A stretch of DNA of 64,000 nucleotides from Methanobrevibacter sp. TMH8 (GCF_020148105.1 NZ_JAHLZE010000024.1:1-64000); one strand, 5' to 3'. Positions 1 through 10,554 are shown, counted from the stretch's first letter. A program made the numbers and translations. The notes: generated by a model from the sequence alone, not told the origin.

Positions 1-140
1 AATAAAAACTTTAAAACTATAAAATTGATAAAAAATATAAACTAATTAGAGTTATAAAACTAATAAAAACTTTAAAACTATAAAATTGATAAAAAATATA
101 AACTAATTAGAGTTATAAAACTAATAAAAACTTTAAAACT
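1..140. repeat. 61-bp AT-rich tandem repeat
   Basis: A 61-base unit beginning AATAAAAACTTTAAAACT occurs at 1 and again at 62 almost unchanged, and a third partial copy starts at 123. The array continues off the left edge of the window. It holds no coding frame and lies downstream of the minus-strand regulator gene. Confidence 0.9.
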
Positions 141-192
141 AATAAAAAATAGTTAAAATTAAAAAACATTTAAAAATTAGAATAAAAAGTAT

Positions 193-876
193 TTATTTCA
201 TTTGAGTTCTTTCTAAGATATATTCAGCCCTATTTTTCAAATTTTCATAAAGCCTAATTTGGCTCTTAAGTTCTTCAACAGCTTCCCAATGCCCTTGATC
301 AATTCTTCTTTCTAAATCTAGTAATTTCGACCATTCATCCCCAGATGGAAGTTGTTTAAGATTTAATATATCTTCAGAAATATTTACATCAAAAGAATTT
401 TCAGTTATTGTTATATTTATATTAAAATCATTAGGCATATCATAATATTTACGTGGCCTACCTCTTACAATCTTCTTGAAAGAAGATTCAAGGATCCCTA
501 TTTCTTCCATGGCTCGAAGATGTTCAATAATAGCTTTTTGACCTACCTCAAGTTCTTGAGAAATCTCACTAACAAATCTTGGCTCTTCCCTCAATAGATT
601 GATTATTTCTCGCCTAGTACGGCATCCCATAACATCCAAAATAGCTTCCATATCAACATTATTAAATTGTCTACTATTATTAGTAATATTATAGGGGTTT
701 GGACTGTTATATTTATTTATATCTTCATTATTGTTATAATTTTCCATAGTATTATCATTAATCATATTATTATCAACATTATTACTATTATGAACCTCAT
801 CATTAGGATCTGTGTTTTCATTATTGAACTTAATAATTCTAATATTACTTTTATTATTATTTTTATTATTATTCAT
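193..876 (-). CDS. Winged-helix transcriptional regulator (HSR1/COG1777-like), divergent from grpE
   Basis: This is a cytoplasmic DNA-binding regulator. A low-complexity Asn-rich N-terminal third is followed by a winged helix-turn-helix with the ArsR-like stretch RTRREIINLLREEPRFVSEI and the recognition-helix region GQKAIIEHLRAMEEIGILES. A GRPRKYY wing follows, then a C-terminal helical segment. I place the start at 876, where the minus strand reads GATGATAATATG. A frame continues to 921, but that would put the start codon on the likely TATA box. Archaeal COG1777 proteins include HSR1, a heat-shock regulator of Archaeoglobus. The position next to grpE-dnaK-dnaJ suggests a chaperone regulator, which is inference. 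Repeats in its own promoter suggest autoregulation. Confidence 0.75.
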   Translation of the reverse strand: MNNNKNNNKSNIRIIKFNNENTDPNDEVHNSNNVDNNMINDNTMENYNNNEDINKYNSPNPYNITNNSRQFNNVDMEAILDVMGCRTRREIINLLREEPRFVSEISQELEVGQKAIIEHLRAMEEIGILESSFKKIVRGRPRKYYDMPNDFNINITITENSFDVNISEDILNLKQLPSGDEWSKLLDLERRIDQGHWEAVEELKSQIRLYENLKNRAEYILERTQMK

Positions 877-920
877 ATTATCATCTAATATTCTTATTAA
901 TATTATATTATATCGAAACA

Positions 921-1024
921 TTTATATAACTTTTTGTTACTATAAGATAATGAGAAAGATAACTTTTTGTTACTTTAATAAATTTGAAAAAAAATAATGT
1001 TTAAAAATAGTTACTTCGATTACT
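921..1024. promoter_or_regulatory. Regulator promoter with duplicated putative operator
   Basis: The 16-mer ATAACTTTTTGTTACT is present exactly at 926-941 and again at 959-974, a period of 33 bases. A looser copy is at 1007-1024. On the minus strand the first copy overlaps a TATA-like TTATATAA upstream of the regulator start. This layout fits an autoregulatory operator; binding is not shown. The rest of the divergent gap up to 1295 is AT-rich, with a TATA-like TTTATTATAAGT near 1241 that may serve grpE. Confidence 0.5.
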
Positions 1025-1295
1025 AAAAGAAGAACCTATACTCAACCCAAAAAATTCTTTATAATTTGTAGCTATTTTTAAAAAAAATATAATAAAACAA
1101 TCTTAAAAAAGATTAAAGTCCATAAAAAAACACAATTTTTTGTAAACCCCTAAATATGTATCATCAAATAAAAAGAAAATTAAATAAAAAGCGAAAAATT
1201 GTCCCTCTATTAATAAATGAAAATTAAGGAAATTAAAGGAAAATTTATTATAAGTAACAAATTGTTCTTTCAAATTACAGTTATCAGGTGAATTA

Positions 1296-1874
1296 ATGGC
1301 TAATGACAAGAAAATAAAAGATCTTGAAGAAAAATTAAAAACAACAAGTGAAAATTTGGAACTTCAAGAAAAAAAATTAAAAGATGCTGAAAAAGAGCTA
1401 AAAATAAAGAGTGAAGAATTAGCTAACATTGAAAAAGACCTTGAAGATAAAAATAATGAAATTTTAGAATATGTATCTCATATTCAACGTCTCCAAGCTG
1501 ATTTTGAAAACTTTAAAAAGCAAAGTGAAAAGCAAAAAGAAGATATCATTAAATTCGCTAATGAAACTTTAATAATAAATTTATTAGACAGCTATGAAGA
1601 TCTTAATCGTGCTCTTGAACAATCCAAAAATGAAAAAGAGTTAAGAGAAGGAGTGGAGCTAATATACTCAAAACTAAAAAATACTTTAGAAAAGGAAGGT
1701 CTTAAAGAAATACCTGCAGAAGGTGAAAAATTCGATCCATTTAAGCATGAAGCCTTAATGGCTGAAGCTAGTGAAGATTATGAAAATGGAGAGATTATGG
1801 ACGAATTAATGAAAGGATATAGCTTAAAAGACAAAGTAATTAAATATTCTAAAGTTAGAGTTTGTAAAAAATAA
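1296..1874 (+). CDS. grpE: GrpE, nucleotide exchange factor of DnaK
   Basis: GrpE is a cytoplasmic homodimer that releases ADP from DnaK. The 192-residue protein has the family architecture: a long Lys/Glu-rich N-terminal coiled coil (about residues 5-60), the conserved segment [20 protein letters not shown], and a C-terminal beta domain ending in [17 protein letters not shown]. The start follows an AGGTGA ribosome binding site at 1286-1291. It is the first gene of a co-oriented grpE-dnaK-dnaJ cluster. The gaps to dnaK (about 220 bases) and from dnaK to dnaJ (about 460 bases) are large, so each gene may also have its own promoter. Confidence 0.96.
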   Translation: MANDKKIKDLEEKLKTTSENLELQEKKLKDAEKELKIKSEELANIEKDLEDKNNEILEYVSHIQRLQADFENFKKQSEKQKEDIIKFANETLIINLLDSYEDLNRALEQSKNEKELREGVELIYSKLKNTLEKEGLKEIPAEGEKFDPFKHEALMAEASEDYENGEIMDELMKGYSLKDKVIKYSKVRVCKK

Positions 1875-2095
1875 ATTTTATTAAAGATAAATTTTATAAA
1901 AGCAAATTATTATTTTAAAATATAAAAAATATGAAATAAAATAAATTATTATTTTATTTTTATTTTTATCTAGATATTTATCTAGATTTATATTCATATA
2001 ATTTATTTAAATATTATATAAATTATTTTAATCAATTAAAAACTAAAAAATTAAAAAGATGTATAAAAACTTTATATATCATATAGGTGATAATT

Positions 2096-3982
2096 ATGGC
2101 AGATAAAAAAGAAAAAATTATTGGTATTGATTTAGGAACTAGTAATTCCGCAGCAGCAGTTCTTGTTGGTGGAAAACCTACTGTTATTCCAAGTGCAGAA
2201 GGAGCTACTCAATATGGTAAAGCATTTCCAAGTTATGTTGCATTTACTGGAGATGGGCAAAGATTAGTAGGAGAACCAGCTAGAAGACAAGCAGTTACAA
2301 ACCCTGAAAATACTATCAGTGCAATCAAGCGTAGTATGGGAACTGATAGAAAAGTTAAAGTCAATGGAAAAGAATACACACCCCAAGAAATTTCTGCTTT
2401 TATCTTACAAAAAATCAAAAAAGATGCTGAATCCTTCCTTGGAGAAGAAGTAAAAAAAGCTGTTATTACTGTACCAGCTTACTTTGATGATAATCAGAGA
2501 ACAGCTACCAAAGATGCGGGAACCATTGCAGGTCTTGATGTGGTAAGACTTGTTAATGAACCAACAGCTGCAAGTTTAGCTTATGGTATTGATAAACAAG
2601 AAGAAGATGAAATTGAAATTATGGTATTTGATTTCGGTGGAGGTACTCTTGATGTAACCATTATGGAATTTGGTGGAGGAGTATTTGAAGTTAAATCTAC
2701 CAGTGGAGACACCCAACTAGGTGGAACCGATATGGATAATACCATAATGAATTACTTAGCTGATGAATTTAAGAAAGAAACTGGTATCAACCTCATGGAC
2801 GATGATCAAGCTGTGCAAAGATTGAGAGAAGCAGCTGAAAAAGCAAAAATTGAGCTTTCAACTACTCTCACCAGCGAAGTAAATTTACCATTCATTACAA
2901 TGGGCTCTGATGGTAGCCCTAAAAATTTAATAAATAACCTTACTCGTGCAAAACTTGAAGAATTAGTTGACCCTATTGTTAAAAAATGTGGAAGTCCAAT
3001 GGAACAAGCATTAAAAGATGCTAAAATGACAAAAGGAGATATTAACAAAATAATTCTTGTTGGTGGACCTACCAGAATGCCTATAGTTCAAAAATTTGTA
3101 GAAAACTACTTAGGAAAAGAAATAGAAAGAGGAATTGATCCTATGGAATGTGTAGCTATGGGAGCAGCTATCCAAGGAGGAGTATTAGCTGGAGAAATTA
3201 AAGATCTCGTACTTCTTGATGTTACCCCATTATCTCTTGGTATTGAAACCATGGGAGCAGTTGCAACTAAACTCATAGATCGTAACACAACCATTCCTGC
3301 AAAAAAAAGTCAAATATTTTCAACAGCTGCAGACAATCAAACTTCAGTAGATATTCATGTTTTACAAGGTGAAAGACCAATGGCTGCAGATAATACCACT
3401 CTTGGAAGATTCCAATTAGTAGGAATCCCAGCTGCACCAAGAGGAATTCCTCAAATTGAAGTTACCTTTGATATTGACGCAAATGGTATAATAAATGTAT
3501 CTGCAAAAGATAAAGGAACTGGTAAAGAACAAGCTATTACAATTACAGCTTCAACTAAATTATCTGATGATGAAATTGATCAAAAAGTAAAAGAAGCTGA
3601 AATGCATGCAGAAGAAGATAAAAAGAAACAAGAAGAAATTGAAGTTAGAAATAACGCAGATTCAATGATTTACACAGCTGAAAAAACTTTAGAAGATCTT
3701 AAAGATAAAATTTCCGAAGATGAAAAATCAAAAATAGAAAATCTTGTTAAAGAACTTCGTGAATTAATTCCTAGTGATGATATTGCAGCTATTAAAGAAA
3801 AAACTGAAGAATTAACCAAAATTGTTCAAGAAATAGGTGCTAAAATATACCAAGAAGCTCAAGCAGCTGAACAAGCACAACAACAAGGTGCAGGTGCAGA
3901 TCAAGCTGGAGCAGGTCAAGATCCAAATAAAGAATCTAAAGACGATGATACCATCGATGCTGATTATGAAGTTAAAAAATAA
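2096..3982 (+). CDS. dnaK: DnaK, Hsp70 chaperone
   Basis: This is an ATP-dependent Hsp70 chaperone of 628 residues, working with GrpE and DnaJ. Visible signatures are the phosphate-1 loop [25 protein letters not shown], the phosphate-2 loop [12 protein letters not shown], the adenosine motif [10 protein letters not shown], the linker [13 protein letters not shown], and the acidic tail [11 protein letters not shown] start at ATG 2096. An in-frame GTG at 2087 lies inside the GGTGAT ribosome binding site and is not the start. A TATA-like CTTTATATATC lies just upstream, near 2070. In archaea the DnaK system is patchily distributed and is thought to derive from bacteria; that is family knowledge, not seen here. 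Confidence 0.98.
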   Translation: MADKKEKIIGIDLGTSNSAAAVLVGGKPTVIPSAEGATQYGKAFPSYVAFTGDGQRLVGEPARRQAVTNPENTISAIKRSMGTDRKVKVNGKEYTPQEISAFILQKIKKDAESFLGEEVKKAVITVPAYFDDNQRTATKDAGTIAGLDVVRLVNEPTAASLAYGIDKQEEDEIEIMVFDFGGGTLDVTIMEFGGGVFEVKSTSGDTQLGGTDMDNTIMNYLADEFKKETGINLMDDDQAVQRLREAAEKAKIELSTTLTSEVNLPFITMGSDGSPKNLINNLTRAKLEELVDPIVKKCGSPMEQALKDAKMTKGDINKIILVGGPTRMPIVQKFVENYLGKEIERGIDPMECVAMGAAIQGGVLAGEIKDLVLLDVTPLSLGIETMGAVATKLIDRNTTIPAKKSQIFSTAADNQTSVDIHVLQGERPMAADNTTLGRFQLVGIPAAPRGIPQIEVTFDIDANGIINVSAKDKGTGKEQAITITASTKLSDDEIDQKVKEAEMHAEEDKKKQEEIEVRNNADSMIYTAEKTLEDLKDKISEDEKSKIENLVKELRELIPSDDIAAIKEKTEELTKIVQEIGAKIYQEAQAAEQAQQQGAGADQAGAGQDPNKESKDDDTIDADYEVKK

Positions 3983-4076
3983 TAAATTAGCTAAAAATAA
4001 GTTAAATAGAATAGATTAACTAAAAATAAGTTAATAGCCTAAATTAACTAAAATTAGCTAAAATTAACTGAAAATA

Positions 4077-4101
4077 AAACTGTGACTAAATGTCACAGTT
4101 T
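4077..4101 (+). terminator. Perfect hairpin after dnaK
   Basis: AAACTGTGAC, the loop TAAAT and GTCACAGTTT form a perfect 10-bp stem about 95 bases after the dnaK stop. It is followed by an A/T run rather than a clear U tract. It may be a terminator or processing structure for dnaK mRNA, or a regulatory palindrome before dnaJ. Confidence 0.5.
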
Positions 4102-4163
4102 AAAAATCAGCGAAATAAATATAAAAAATAAATATAAATTGCCTAAAATGATATGATTATTAA

Positions 4164-4200
4164 AGGATATATATTAGTTATAACATAACTATTATATCCT
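4164..4200 (+). promoter_or_regulatory. Second hairpin in the dnaK-dnaJ gap
   Basis: AGGATATATATTAGTTAT and ATAACTATTATATCCT pair around a 3-base loop with a 2-base bulge. With the hairpin at 4077 it makes the dnaK-dnaJ intergenic region (3983-4440) unusually structured. The remainder of the gap consists of short ATATCTAAA-like AT repeats. Its function is unknown. Confidence 0.4.
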
Positions 4201-4440
4201 AAAATATATCTAAAATTTAATGAGATATAAGATATATTAATTAGATTTTATATATCTAAAGTAAAATAATCTAAATTTATATTTATATCTAAATTTTATA
4301 CCTAAATCTATATAAAAATCCTAAATCTATATAAAAATTTAATATATAAACTTTATATCTAAATTTTATTTTTAAAATTTATCTAATAATTTAATTCAAA
4401 TTTTTTAATTTAATTTAATTTTATACTTACAGGTGAATAA

Positions 4441-5586
4441 ATGCCAGAAAAGCGTGACTATTATGATGTTCTCGGTGTAGAAAAGGGAGCAGATAAAAAG
4501 GAAATAAAAAAAGCTTATCGTAAATTAGCTATGAAATACCATCCAGATGTTTCTGAGGATGAAGGTGCTACTGAAAAGTTCAAAGAGATAAGTGAAGCTT
4601 ACGCTGTTTTATCCGATGAAGAAAAAAGGAATACATATGATCAATATGGTCATGCTGGTATGGATGGCTTTTCCAATGAAGATATATTTAGAAATGTTAA
4701 CTTTGAAGACATTTTCCAAGGATTTGGTGGTGGCTTTGATATGGGTAACATTTTTGAAATGTTTGGATTTGGTGGTGGACGTGGAAGAAGTGGTCCTCAA
4801 CGAGGTTCAGATATATATGCAGAAGTAGATATAACTTTAGAAGAGGCAGCTACTGACATTGAAAAAGAAATAAGCATAAGACGAGACACAGAATGTCCTG
4901 TCTGTGAGGGAACAAAATCAGAACCTGGAAGTAATCCTGAAACTTGTCAGACTTGTGGTGGAACAGGTCAAGTAAAACAAGTAACTAATACTATTCTTGG
5001 ACAGATGATGAATGTTAGACCTTGTCCAGCATGTAAAGGAGAAGGTAAAATAATTACAGACCCTTGTCATAATTGTAATGGTAAAGGTAAAATCAAAGAG
5101 AATAACGACATCAATATAAAGATTCCTGCAGGTGTTGAATCTGGTTCCCGCCTACGTGTTCCTGGTGAAGGAAATGCTGGAGATGTTGAAGCTGGTTATG
5201 GAGATCTAATCGTATTAATCAATGTGAAAAAACATGAGAAATTTGAAAGAGATGGAGCTAACCTTTACTATGAGCAACAAATTAGTTTTCCTCAAGCAAG
5301 TCTTGGAGATACAATAGATATTCCTACTATTGATGGAGAAGTAGAATTAAAAATACCTCCTGGAACTCAAAGTGGAAGTATATTCCGATTGAGAGGTCAA
5401 GGAATGCCGATAATAAGAAGAAATTCAAAAGGAAATCTTTATGTAACAGCTAACGTAGTTGTTCCTCAAAAATTAAACGATAAACAGAAAAAATTACTTG
5501 AAGAATTTGCTGAAATAAGTGGCGAAGAAATCCATACATATGAAAAAGGATTCTTTGATAAATTTAAAGAAGCTATTAATCATTAA
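4441..5586 (+). CDS. dnaJ: DnaJ, Hsp40 co-chaperone
   Basis: DnaJ stimulates DnaK ATPase and delivers substrates. The 381-residue protein has all type I parts in order: the J domain with HPD at residues 34-36, a Gly/Phe-rich linker (about 70-120), four CxxCxGxG-type zinc repeats ([32 protein letters not shown]), and the C-terminal substrate-binding domains. An AGGTGA ribosome binding site precedes the ATG by a few bases. It follows dnaK in the same orientation and completes the KJE chaperone set. Confidence 0.98.
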   Translation: MPEKRDYYDVLGVEKGADKKEIKKAYRKLAMKYHPDVSEDEGATEKFKEISEAYAVLSDEEKRNTYDQYGHAGMDGFSNEDIFRNVNFEDIFQGFGGGFDMGNIFEMFGFGGGRGRSGPQRGSDIYAEVDITLEEAATDIEKEISIRRDTECPVCEGTKSEPGSNPETCQTCGGTGQVKQVTNTILGQMMNVRPCPACKGEGKIITDPCHNCNGKGKIKENNDINIKIPAGVESGSRLRVPGEGNAGDVEAGYGDLIVLINVKKHEKFERDGANLYYEQQISFPQASLGDTIDIPTIDGEVELKIPPGTQSGSIFRLRGQGMPIIRRNSKGNLYVTANVVVPQKLNDKQKKLLEEFAEISGEEIHTYEKGFFDKFKEAINH

Positions 5587-5887
5587 GAGTTTTAAATTAT
5601 CTCTTAAAATTTATTTTATTTTTATTTTATATTATATTTTAATCAATATTTTTCATATTTATCAATATCATTACCATTTTTTTATTTATCTAATTTTCTA
5701 CTTTTTTTACTTTTTATTTAATTTTGATTTTGTATATTAATTTTCTTTTATTTTTATTTCTATTTATATTTCTATTTTTAATTTTACATAGTAATTGAAA
5801 TACTATCCTATTATTTGTATATATAATAAATCTAATATAATAAATTGATATTATATACTAAATATCAAATATAGTTAAAAAAGAACT
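5587..5887. other. Convergent T-rich gap without genes
   Basis: This is the space between the ends of dnaJ (plus) and a secreted-protein gene (minus). It is made of T-rich tracts on the plus strand that could terminate dnaJ transcription. I see no RNA gene or conserved frame. Confidence 0.6.
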
Positions 5888-7057
5888 TTAATAGTAAATT
5901 TCAGTAGATTTCAATACTTCAGTGCCCCTTAGTGTTAATAAATAACCATTTCCTTTATTATCAAAACTAATACCTTCAAATTCACGATTTGTATCAAAAA
6001 CAGAATAATAAAGATCTTGTTTAGTTATAGTCTTATTATTAAGTTTATCCAGAGGCATTGTATAAAATACTCCATCAGAAACTAAATACATGTAATTAGT
6101 AGTAGGATTTATTGCAAGAGATTGAGAATAGGTTCCAGGGCAGTTTTTAATAGTAGCTAAATGTTCAGTCTCAACAGAAGTATCATTAATAACTTTTCCT
6201 TTAAATATAATTGAAGAACCTTCAGAATTATTCCCTAATTTCTTAGTATAATCTGTATAAAAATTCCCATCTTTATCAAATGCTAAATTATTGAATTTCT
6301 TAATTTTATGATTATTTATTGTTAATGAAAAATTATATATCTTTTTAGGTTTTAATTCATCCATATCGATATTCATTAGTTTTAATGAAGAATTAGAACC
6401 ATCGTCCTGCCACATCCACATAGAGTTATCTTTTGAATTATAAGATAAAGATTGGCCATGACCAGTATTGAATACTGGTCCAACTTTGATAGCTTTTTTA
6501 ATAGCTTCCTGATCTTTTGTTAATTTATCATTTTGCTGTAAATCATATCCCAAATCCCTCATAGCACTTAAATTACTTGTAGTTAAGTTATATTTCTTTA
6601 AAATATCTGTATCATACCGGACAATGAATCCTTTATTTAAATTATAACCTGAAGAAGTCAAAACATACATGTATTTTCCATGCATAGCTATTGATTGGCA
6701 ATTATACCAATATTCATTTGTACCTGTGTTTTTAGGTTCTTTCCACGCCATTGGTAAGAAATATTCTGTTTTAAATGTGTAATTTCTATTTCCATCAATA
6801 GTTTTTATTAAATTTTTTTCTGTTTCAATACCATTTGTACTTTCAAAAAAAGGAGAAATGTCATAGTTTCTATTAATCTTTACAAAATCAGGACAGTTAT
6901 TATTGTCTATGAATATAGGAGCATTTTTTGAACTTTCAATTTTACTATCTTTTAAGCCAAACATCTCGCCATAAGATGAAATCACAGAAATCATAGATAA
7001 TACTAAAAAGGATATTATTATAATTAAAAAGATTTTAATATATTTATTATTTAACAA
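5888..7057 (-). CDS. Secreted or membrane-anchored beta-rich protein, possibly helveticin-J-like
   Basis: This 389-residue protein has an N-terminal hydrophobic segment (about residues 8-28) typical of a signal peptide or anchor. A long extracellular-type domain rich in aromatic and Asn residues follows. Stretches such as NTGHGQSLSYNSKDNSMWMW, YSQSLAINPTTNYMYLVSDG and a final EFEGISFDNKGNGYLL look like successive blades of a beta-propeller. The GHGQSL and terminal E-x-E-x-I patterns recall helveticin-J-family proteins of lactobacilli, but I am not certain of that family. The start is a TTG preceded by GGTGA at good spacing. It stands alone between dnaJ and the UbiB-like gene. The function is unknown. 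Confidence 0.6.
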   Translation of the reverse strand: MLNNKYIKIFLIIIISFLVLSMISVISSYGEMFGLKDSKIESSKNAPIFIDNNNCPDFVKINRNYDISPFFESTNGIETEKNLIKTIDGNRNYTFKTEYFLPMAWKEPKNTGTNEYWYNCQSIAMHGKYMYVLTSSGYNLNKGFIVRYDTDILKKYNLTTSNLSAMRDLGYDLQQNDKLTKDQEAIKKAIKVGPVFNTGHGQSLSYNSKDNSMWMWQDDGSNSSLKLMNIDMDELKPKKIYNFSLTINNHKIKKFNNLAFDKDGNFYTDYTKKLGNNSEGSSIIFKGKVINDTSVETEHLATIKNCPGTYSQSLAINPTTNYMYLVSDGVFYTMPLDKLNNKTITKQDLYYSVFDTNREFEGISFDNKGNGYLLTLRGTEVLKSTEIYY

Positions 7058-7322
7058 ATTTTCACCATATCAAAAATAAGAATTATATATTTGAAACTGA
7101 ACTTATATATATTTTTTGTATAAATATTTAAATTTTATTTAATTAAAAACAAGAAAGATATCCAAAATTAAATAAAATAATTAAATCTTCGGATAGACTA
7201 ATAAAAATTAGTAAAAATTAATCAAATTTAGTAAAAATTAATGAAAGCTAATAAAAATTAATAAAAGTTAATGGAAATTGATAAAAATTAATAAAAAATA
7301 TTTAAATTTTTTAATTAAAAAA

Positions 7323-8972
7323 CTAGTAATCATGATTTCTGAATATAGATACTATCAACCATATCCCTAAAATAGCACTTATTAAAAATCCAGCAATCCC
7401 TAAAAGAGAATATCCAAATAACATAGTTCCTCTATTAGAAAGTATGATTAAAGAAGATCCAATTAGTAATGCTGATAAAATAAGAGATAATGAAAGTCTG
7501 TTTGTCATCCTATCTAAATTCTTATGTTCAAGTTCAATGACTAATTTTCCCTCTTCTAACTTATAAAGAGCTTTAGATAGATTTAAAGGAAGTGTCTTTA
7601 TTATATGTTCAATTTCAAAAATATTACTTTTAAAAAAATCTATTAATTTAAATGGATTTAGTTTTTTTCTAGTCATTCGCCTAGCTTGTGGTTCGAGAAC
7701 AGCTATGGTATTGAAATTAGGATCTAATTCAATACCCGTCTCTTCTAACATTGAAAGTCCTTTAGAAATTAAAACAAATTCTCGAGGTAATATAACATCA
7801 TAAGTTCTCATAATAGATATCATATCCATCATCCCACCATGAACACCTTTAAGTTCCATTCCATAGTATTTATTAACTAAATCCATGAAATCATATTGTA
7901 ATGCTCTTCGATCAATATTATCTTTTAAAACACCCATATATCCCAATTGACTAACCATTCCTTTAACATTCCTTTCAATAAGATATATGAACAATTCAGT
8001 TAAATTTTCACGAAATTCAGAATCTAAAACACCCATCATTCCGAAATCTATATAACAAACAACATTATCTTCAAGTATATAAATATTAGAAGGATGAGGA
8101 TCAGCGTGGAAAAATCCATGATCAACAACCTGTTTAAAGTATGATTCAATTCCTCTTTTAGCAATTAACTTTTTATCATATATTCCTTCACTAAGAACAA
8201 CGTCGGAAATCTTTTCCCCTTGAATAAGTTCCATAGTTAGAACTTTTTTAGTTGAAAAATCACCATATGCTTTTGGTACATATACCGTAGGATCATTTTC
8301 AAAAATAATAGAAAATCTTTTCAAATTATTAAACTCTTGGAAATAGTCAATTTCTTTTAAAATAGATCTTTCAAACTCTTTTACAATAATAGGAAAATTA
8401 TAAGTTTTGGCCTGTGGAATATATTGATCAATTCGTTTTGCTAAAAATTTCATTATAGAAAGATCAGTTTTTATTATCTCTTCTATATTGGGTTTTTGAA
8501 TTTTAACTGCAACATAAGGACCATCTATTAATTTAGCTACATGTACCTGACCAATAGAGGCAGAAGATAAAGGAATTTCATAAAATATTTCAAATATATC
8601 TTCTATTGAACTTCCTAATTCTCTCTCAACAGTACGCCTTATCTCAGCAAAAGAGACTAGTGGATTGTCATACTGCATTTTAGAAAACTCTAAAGCAATA
8701 TCTTCCCCTACTAAATCAGGGCGAGTACTTATCATTTGACCTAATTTAATGTAAGCTGGACCTAATTCTTGTAATGTTTTTCTTAATCGAATAGGTAAAG
8801 AACTATCTAATTCTTCCATTGATTCATAATTATGAGAGTGTCTAATAATAGGTATTTTGTGTTTCAATCCTATTCTTTCAATAATATAATCAAACTCATA
8901 TTTACTTAAAACTTTCAATATTTCATTCAATCTTTTTAAGTTTGAATTGTTTTTTCTTCTGATTATATTCAT
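7323..8972 (-). CDS. UbiB/ABC1/AarF-family atypical kinase-like protein
   Basis: This is a membrane-anchored atypical protein-kinase-like ATPase. The family signatures are clear: the KxGQ helix in GPAYIKLGQMISTRPDLV, the Ala-rich loop ASIGQVHVAKL, the lysine strand VAVKIQKP, the catalytic-loop equivalent HGFFHADPHPSNIYI, and the metal-binding DFG in CYIDFGMMGV. Two C-terminal transmembrane helices end the protein. In bacteria and mitochondria the family supports quinone synthesis. Methanogens of this order lack ubiquinone, so the role here is open, perhaps isoprenoid lipid metabolism. I start at ATG 8972; a TTG frame to 9020 has no ribosome binding site. Confidence 0.9.
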   Translation of the reverse strand: MNIIRRKNNSNLKRLNEILKVLSKYEFDYIIERIGLKHKIPIIRHSHNYESMEELDSSLPIRLRKTLQELGPAYIKLGQMISTRPDLVGEDIALEFSKMQYDNPLVSFAEIRRTVERELGSSIEDIFEIFYEIPLSSASIGQVHVAKLIDGPYVAVKIQKPNIEEIIKTDLSIMKFLAKRIDQYIPQAKTYNFPIIVKEFERSILKEIDYFQEFNNLKRFSIIFENDPTVYVPKAYGDFSTKKVLTMELIQGEKISDVVLSEGIYDKKLIAKRGIESYFKQVVDHGFFHADPHPSNIYILEDNVVCYIDFGMMGVLDSEFRENLTELFIYLIERNVKGMVSQLGYMGVLKDNIDRRALQYDFMDLVNKYYGMELKGVHGGMMDMISIMRTYDVILPREFVLISKGLSMLEETGIELDPNFNTIAVLEPQARRMTRKKLNPFKLIDFFKSNIFEIEHIIKTLPLNLSKALYKLEEGKLVIELEHKNLDRMTNRLSLSLILSALLIGSSLIILSNRGTMLFGYSLLGIAGFLISAILGIWLIVSIFRNHDY

Positions 8973-9091
8973 AATTAAATAATAGTTTTTAATATTATAA
9001 ATAATTTTTATAAAAATCAATAAAATGATAAAATAAAAATAAATAATAAAAATAGTAATAAAGAATATAAATCAATGAAATTAAATATAAG

Positions 9092-9305
9092 TAAAAATAA
9101 ACAGATGAAAATAATAAAAAAACATTTAAATATGAACATTATAGAATATAGATAAAAATAAACAGATGAAAATAATAAAAAAACATTTAAATATAAACAT
9201 TATAGAATATAGATAAAAATAAACAGATGAAAATAATAAAAAAACATTTAAATATAAACATTATAGAATATAGATAAAAATAAACAGATGAAAATAATAA
9301 AAAAA
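9092..9305. repeat. 61-bp tandem repeat, about 3.5 copies
   Basis: A unit containing AAACAGATGAAAATAATAAA recurs with AACAGATG at 9100, 9161, 9222 and 9283, exactly 61 bases apart. The copies differ by only one or two bases. It lies between the UbiB-like gene and the VOC gene. Its sequence differs from the repeat at 1-140, but the unit length is the same. Confidence 0.9.
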
Positions 9306-9337
9306 CTATAATATAAGTATAAATAAATATTTGATGT

Positions 9338-9823
9338 TTAAACAATATTTAATTTAAAATAATCATCTATTTCAGTAATTTGTTCTTCAGATAATCCTGT
9401 TTTTTCAATTATATCCCCCATTGTCATATTGGTGTACATATATTTCTGAAAAACATTTAATAATGGTTCTCCAACTTCTATTACATGTTTATCTGGATCA
9501 TAGAATCGGATGAATCTTTGTCCCCAAGGAACTTCTATAGTGTCATGAAGAAGTTCTACATTATGAGATTTCACTTTTTCCACAATGCCATCATAATCAG
9601 ATGCTTCGAAACATATCTCAATATCATTAGCTTTACTAAGGCTTACACTATTTTTATTTTTATCAGTAGATCCTGTCCAAGAATCAATTGTTTGAAGTGA
9701 AAAGCCTCCATAAGTAACATTAGAACCTAAATCTATAGTTGCCTCCTGATTTAAAATCTTTTCATAAAAAGCTCTAGATTTTTCCATGTCTTTAACTAAT
9801 AAAACTGCAGACATAAATTTCAT
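9338..9823 (-). CDS. VOC-superfamily (glyoxalase/bleomycin-resistance fold) protein
   Basis: This is a small cytoplasmic protein with the vicinal-oxygen-chelate beta-alpha-beta-beta-beta fold. The N-terminal module MKFMSAVLLVKDMEKSRAFY and the second-half signature RFIRFYDPDKHVIEVGEPL are characteristic. The Glu in VIEVGE is the usual metal-ligand position. A helical tail of about 35 residues (GDIIEKTGLSEEQITEIDDY) follows the fold. No partner gene gives a substrate. In-frame starts also exist at 9832 (GTG) and 9829. I favour 9823 because the minus strand reads AAGGTAGTGATGATT just before it. Confidence 0.8.
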   Translation of the reverse strand: MKFMSAVLLVKDMEKSRAFYEKILNQEATIDLGSNVTYGGFSLQTIDSWTGSTDKNKNSVSLSKANDIEICFEASDYDGIVEKVKSHNVELLHDTIEVPWGQRFIRFYDPDKHVIEVGEPLLNVFQKYMYTNMTMGDIIEKTGLSEEQITEIDDYFKLNIV

Positions 9824-9832
9824 AATCATCAC

Positions 9833-10554
9833 TACCTTAAAGTTTATTTATAATAAAATTATGTGAAAATCAATATCAATTAAACCTATTTAATACTAAT
9901 AAAAATAGTTTAAGGATATAAATTTTCTTAAATTAATTAATTATCTATCAATATCATCAATATTATTATCAATATCATCAATAATTCAAATGTAAGTTAT
10001 TATAATCAATTTTCTATCATTAACCATTTTTATAATGTTATAAAATTTAAATAAGAAGAATAGATTGTTATCTAAAGTAAAAAGAATTTTATTGAATTAT
10101 AAGAGTATTTAAGAGTGTTTGTTTTATGAAACTTTTTTTATATATTACTAGTGATTTAATTGATTTAAAGCTTAATCATTATATTAAATGGATTATTAGC
10201 AAAATTAAATTATTAATTTTTTGAAATCATATATTTATAAAATTTTAATAAGTCTTTATAAATCTAAATAAAAATATTAAATTATTTGAATGTTTATAAA
10301 TTCATATTACTATGGGTTAAAATCTCAAAAACTACTGCAAGATCTAATAATTGAAACCTAAAGCTATTTACTTCTAATAAAAATTATAATAAATATAGAA
10401 AAATAGATGTTAGCTTTCATTGTAACTATTCTAAAAACAGTAAACTTTTAAGTTATTAAAGTATGTATAACATTGCTTATATATTTTACGAATTTCAGTC
10501 TATTAAAATAAAACTAAAAATATTATTAAAAACATATAATTTATATGTGAAAAT
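9833..10554. other. 720-base AT-rich gap without recognised genes
   Basis: It contains short direct repeats of ATCAATATCATCAAT around 9945-9985 and otherwise low-complexity AT sequence. I see no tRNA, no conserved reading frame and no clear hairpin. Confidence 0.5.

Noticed and set aside
2087-2095. GTG start for dnaK three codons upstream
   Set aside because: It lies within the GGTGAT ribosome binding site; ATG 2096 has the correct spacing and gives the usual N-terminus.
9092-9305. CRISPR array
   Set aside because: The 61-bp units are directly contiguous, without unique spacers, and no cas gene is nearby.
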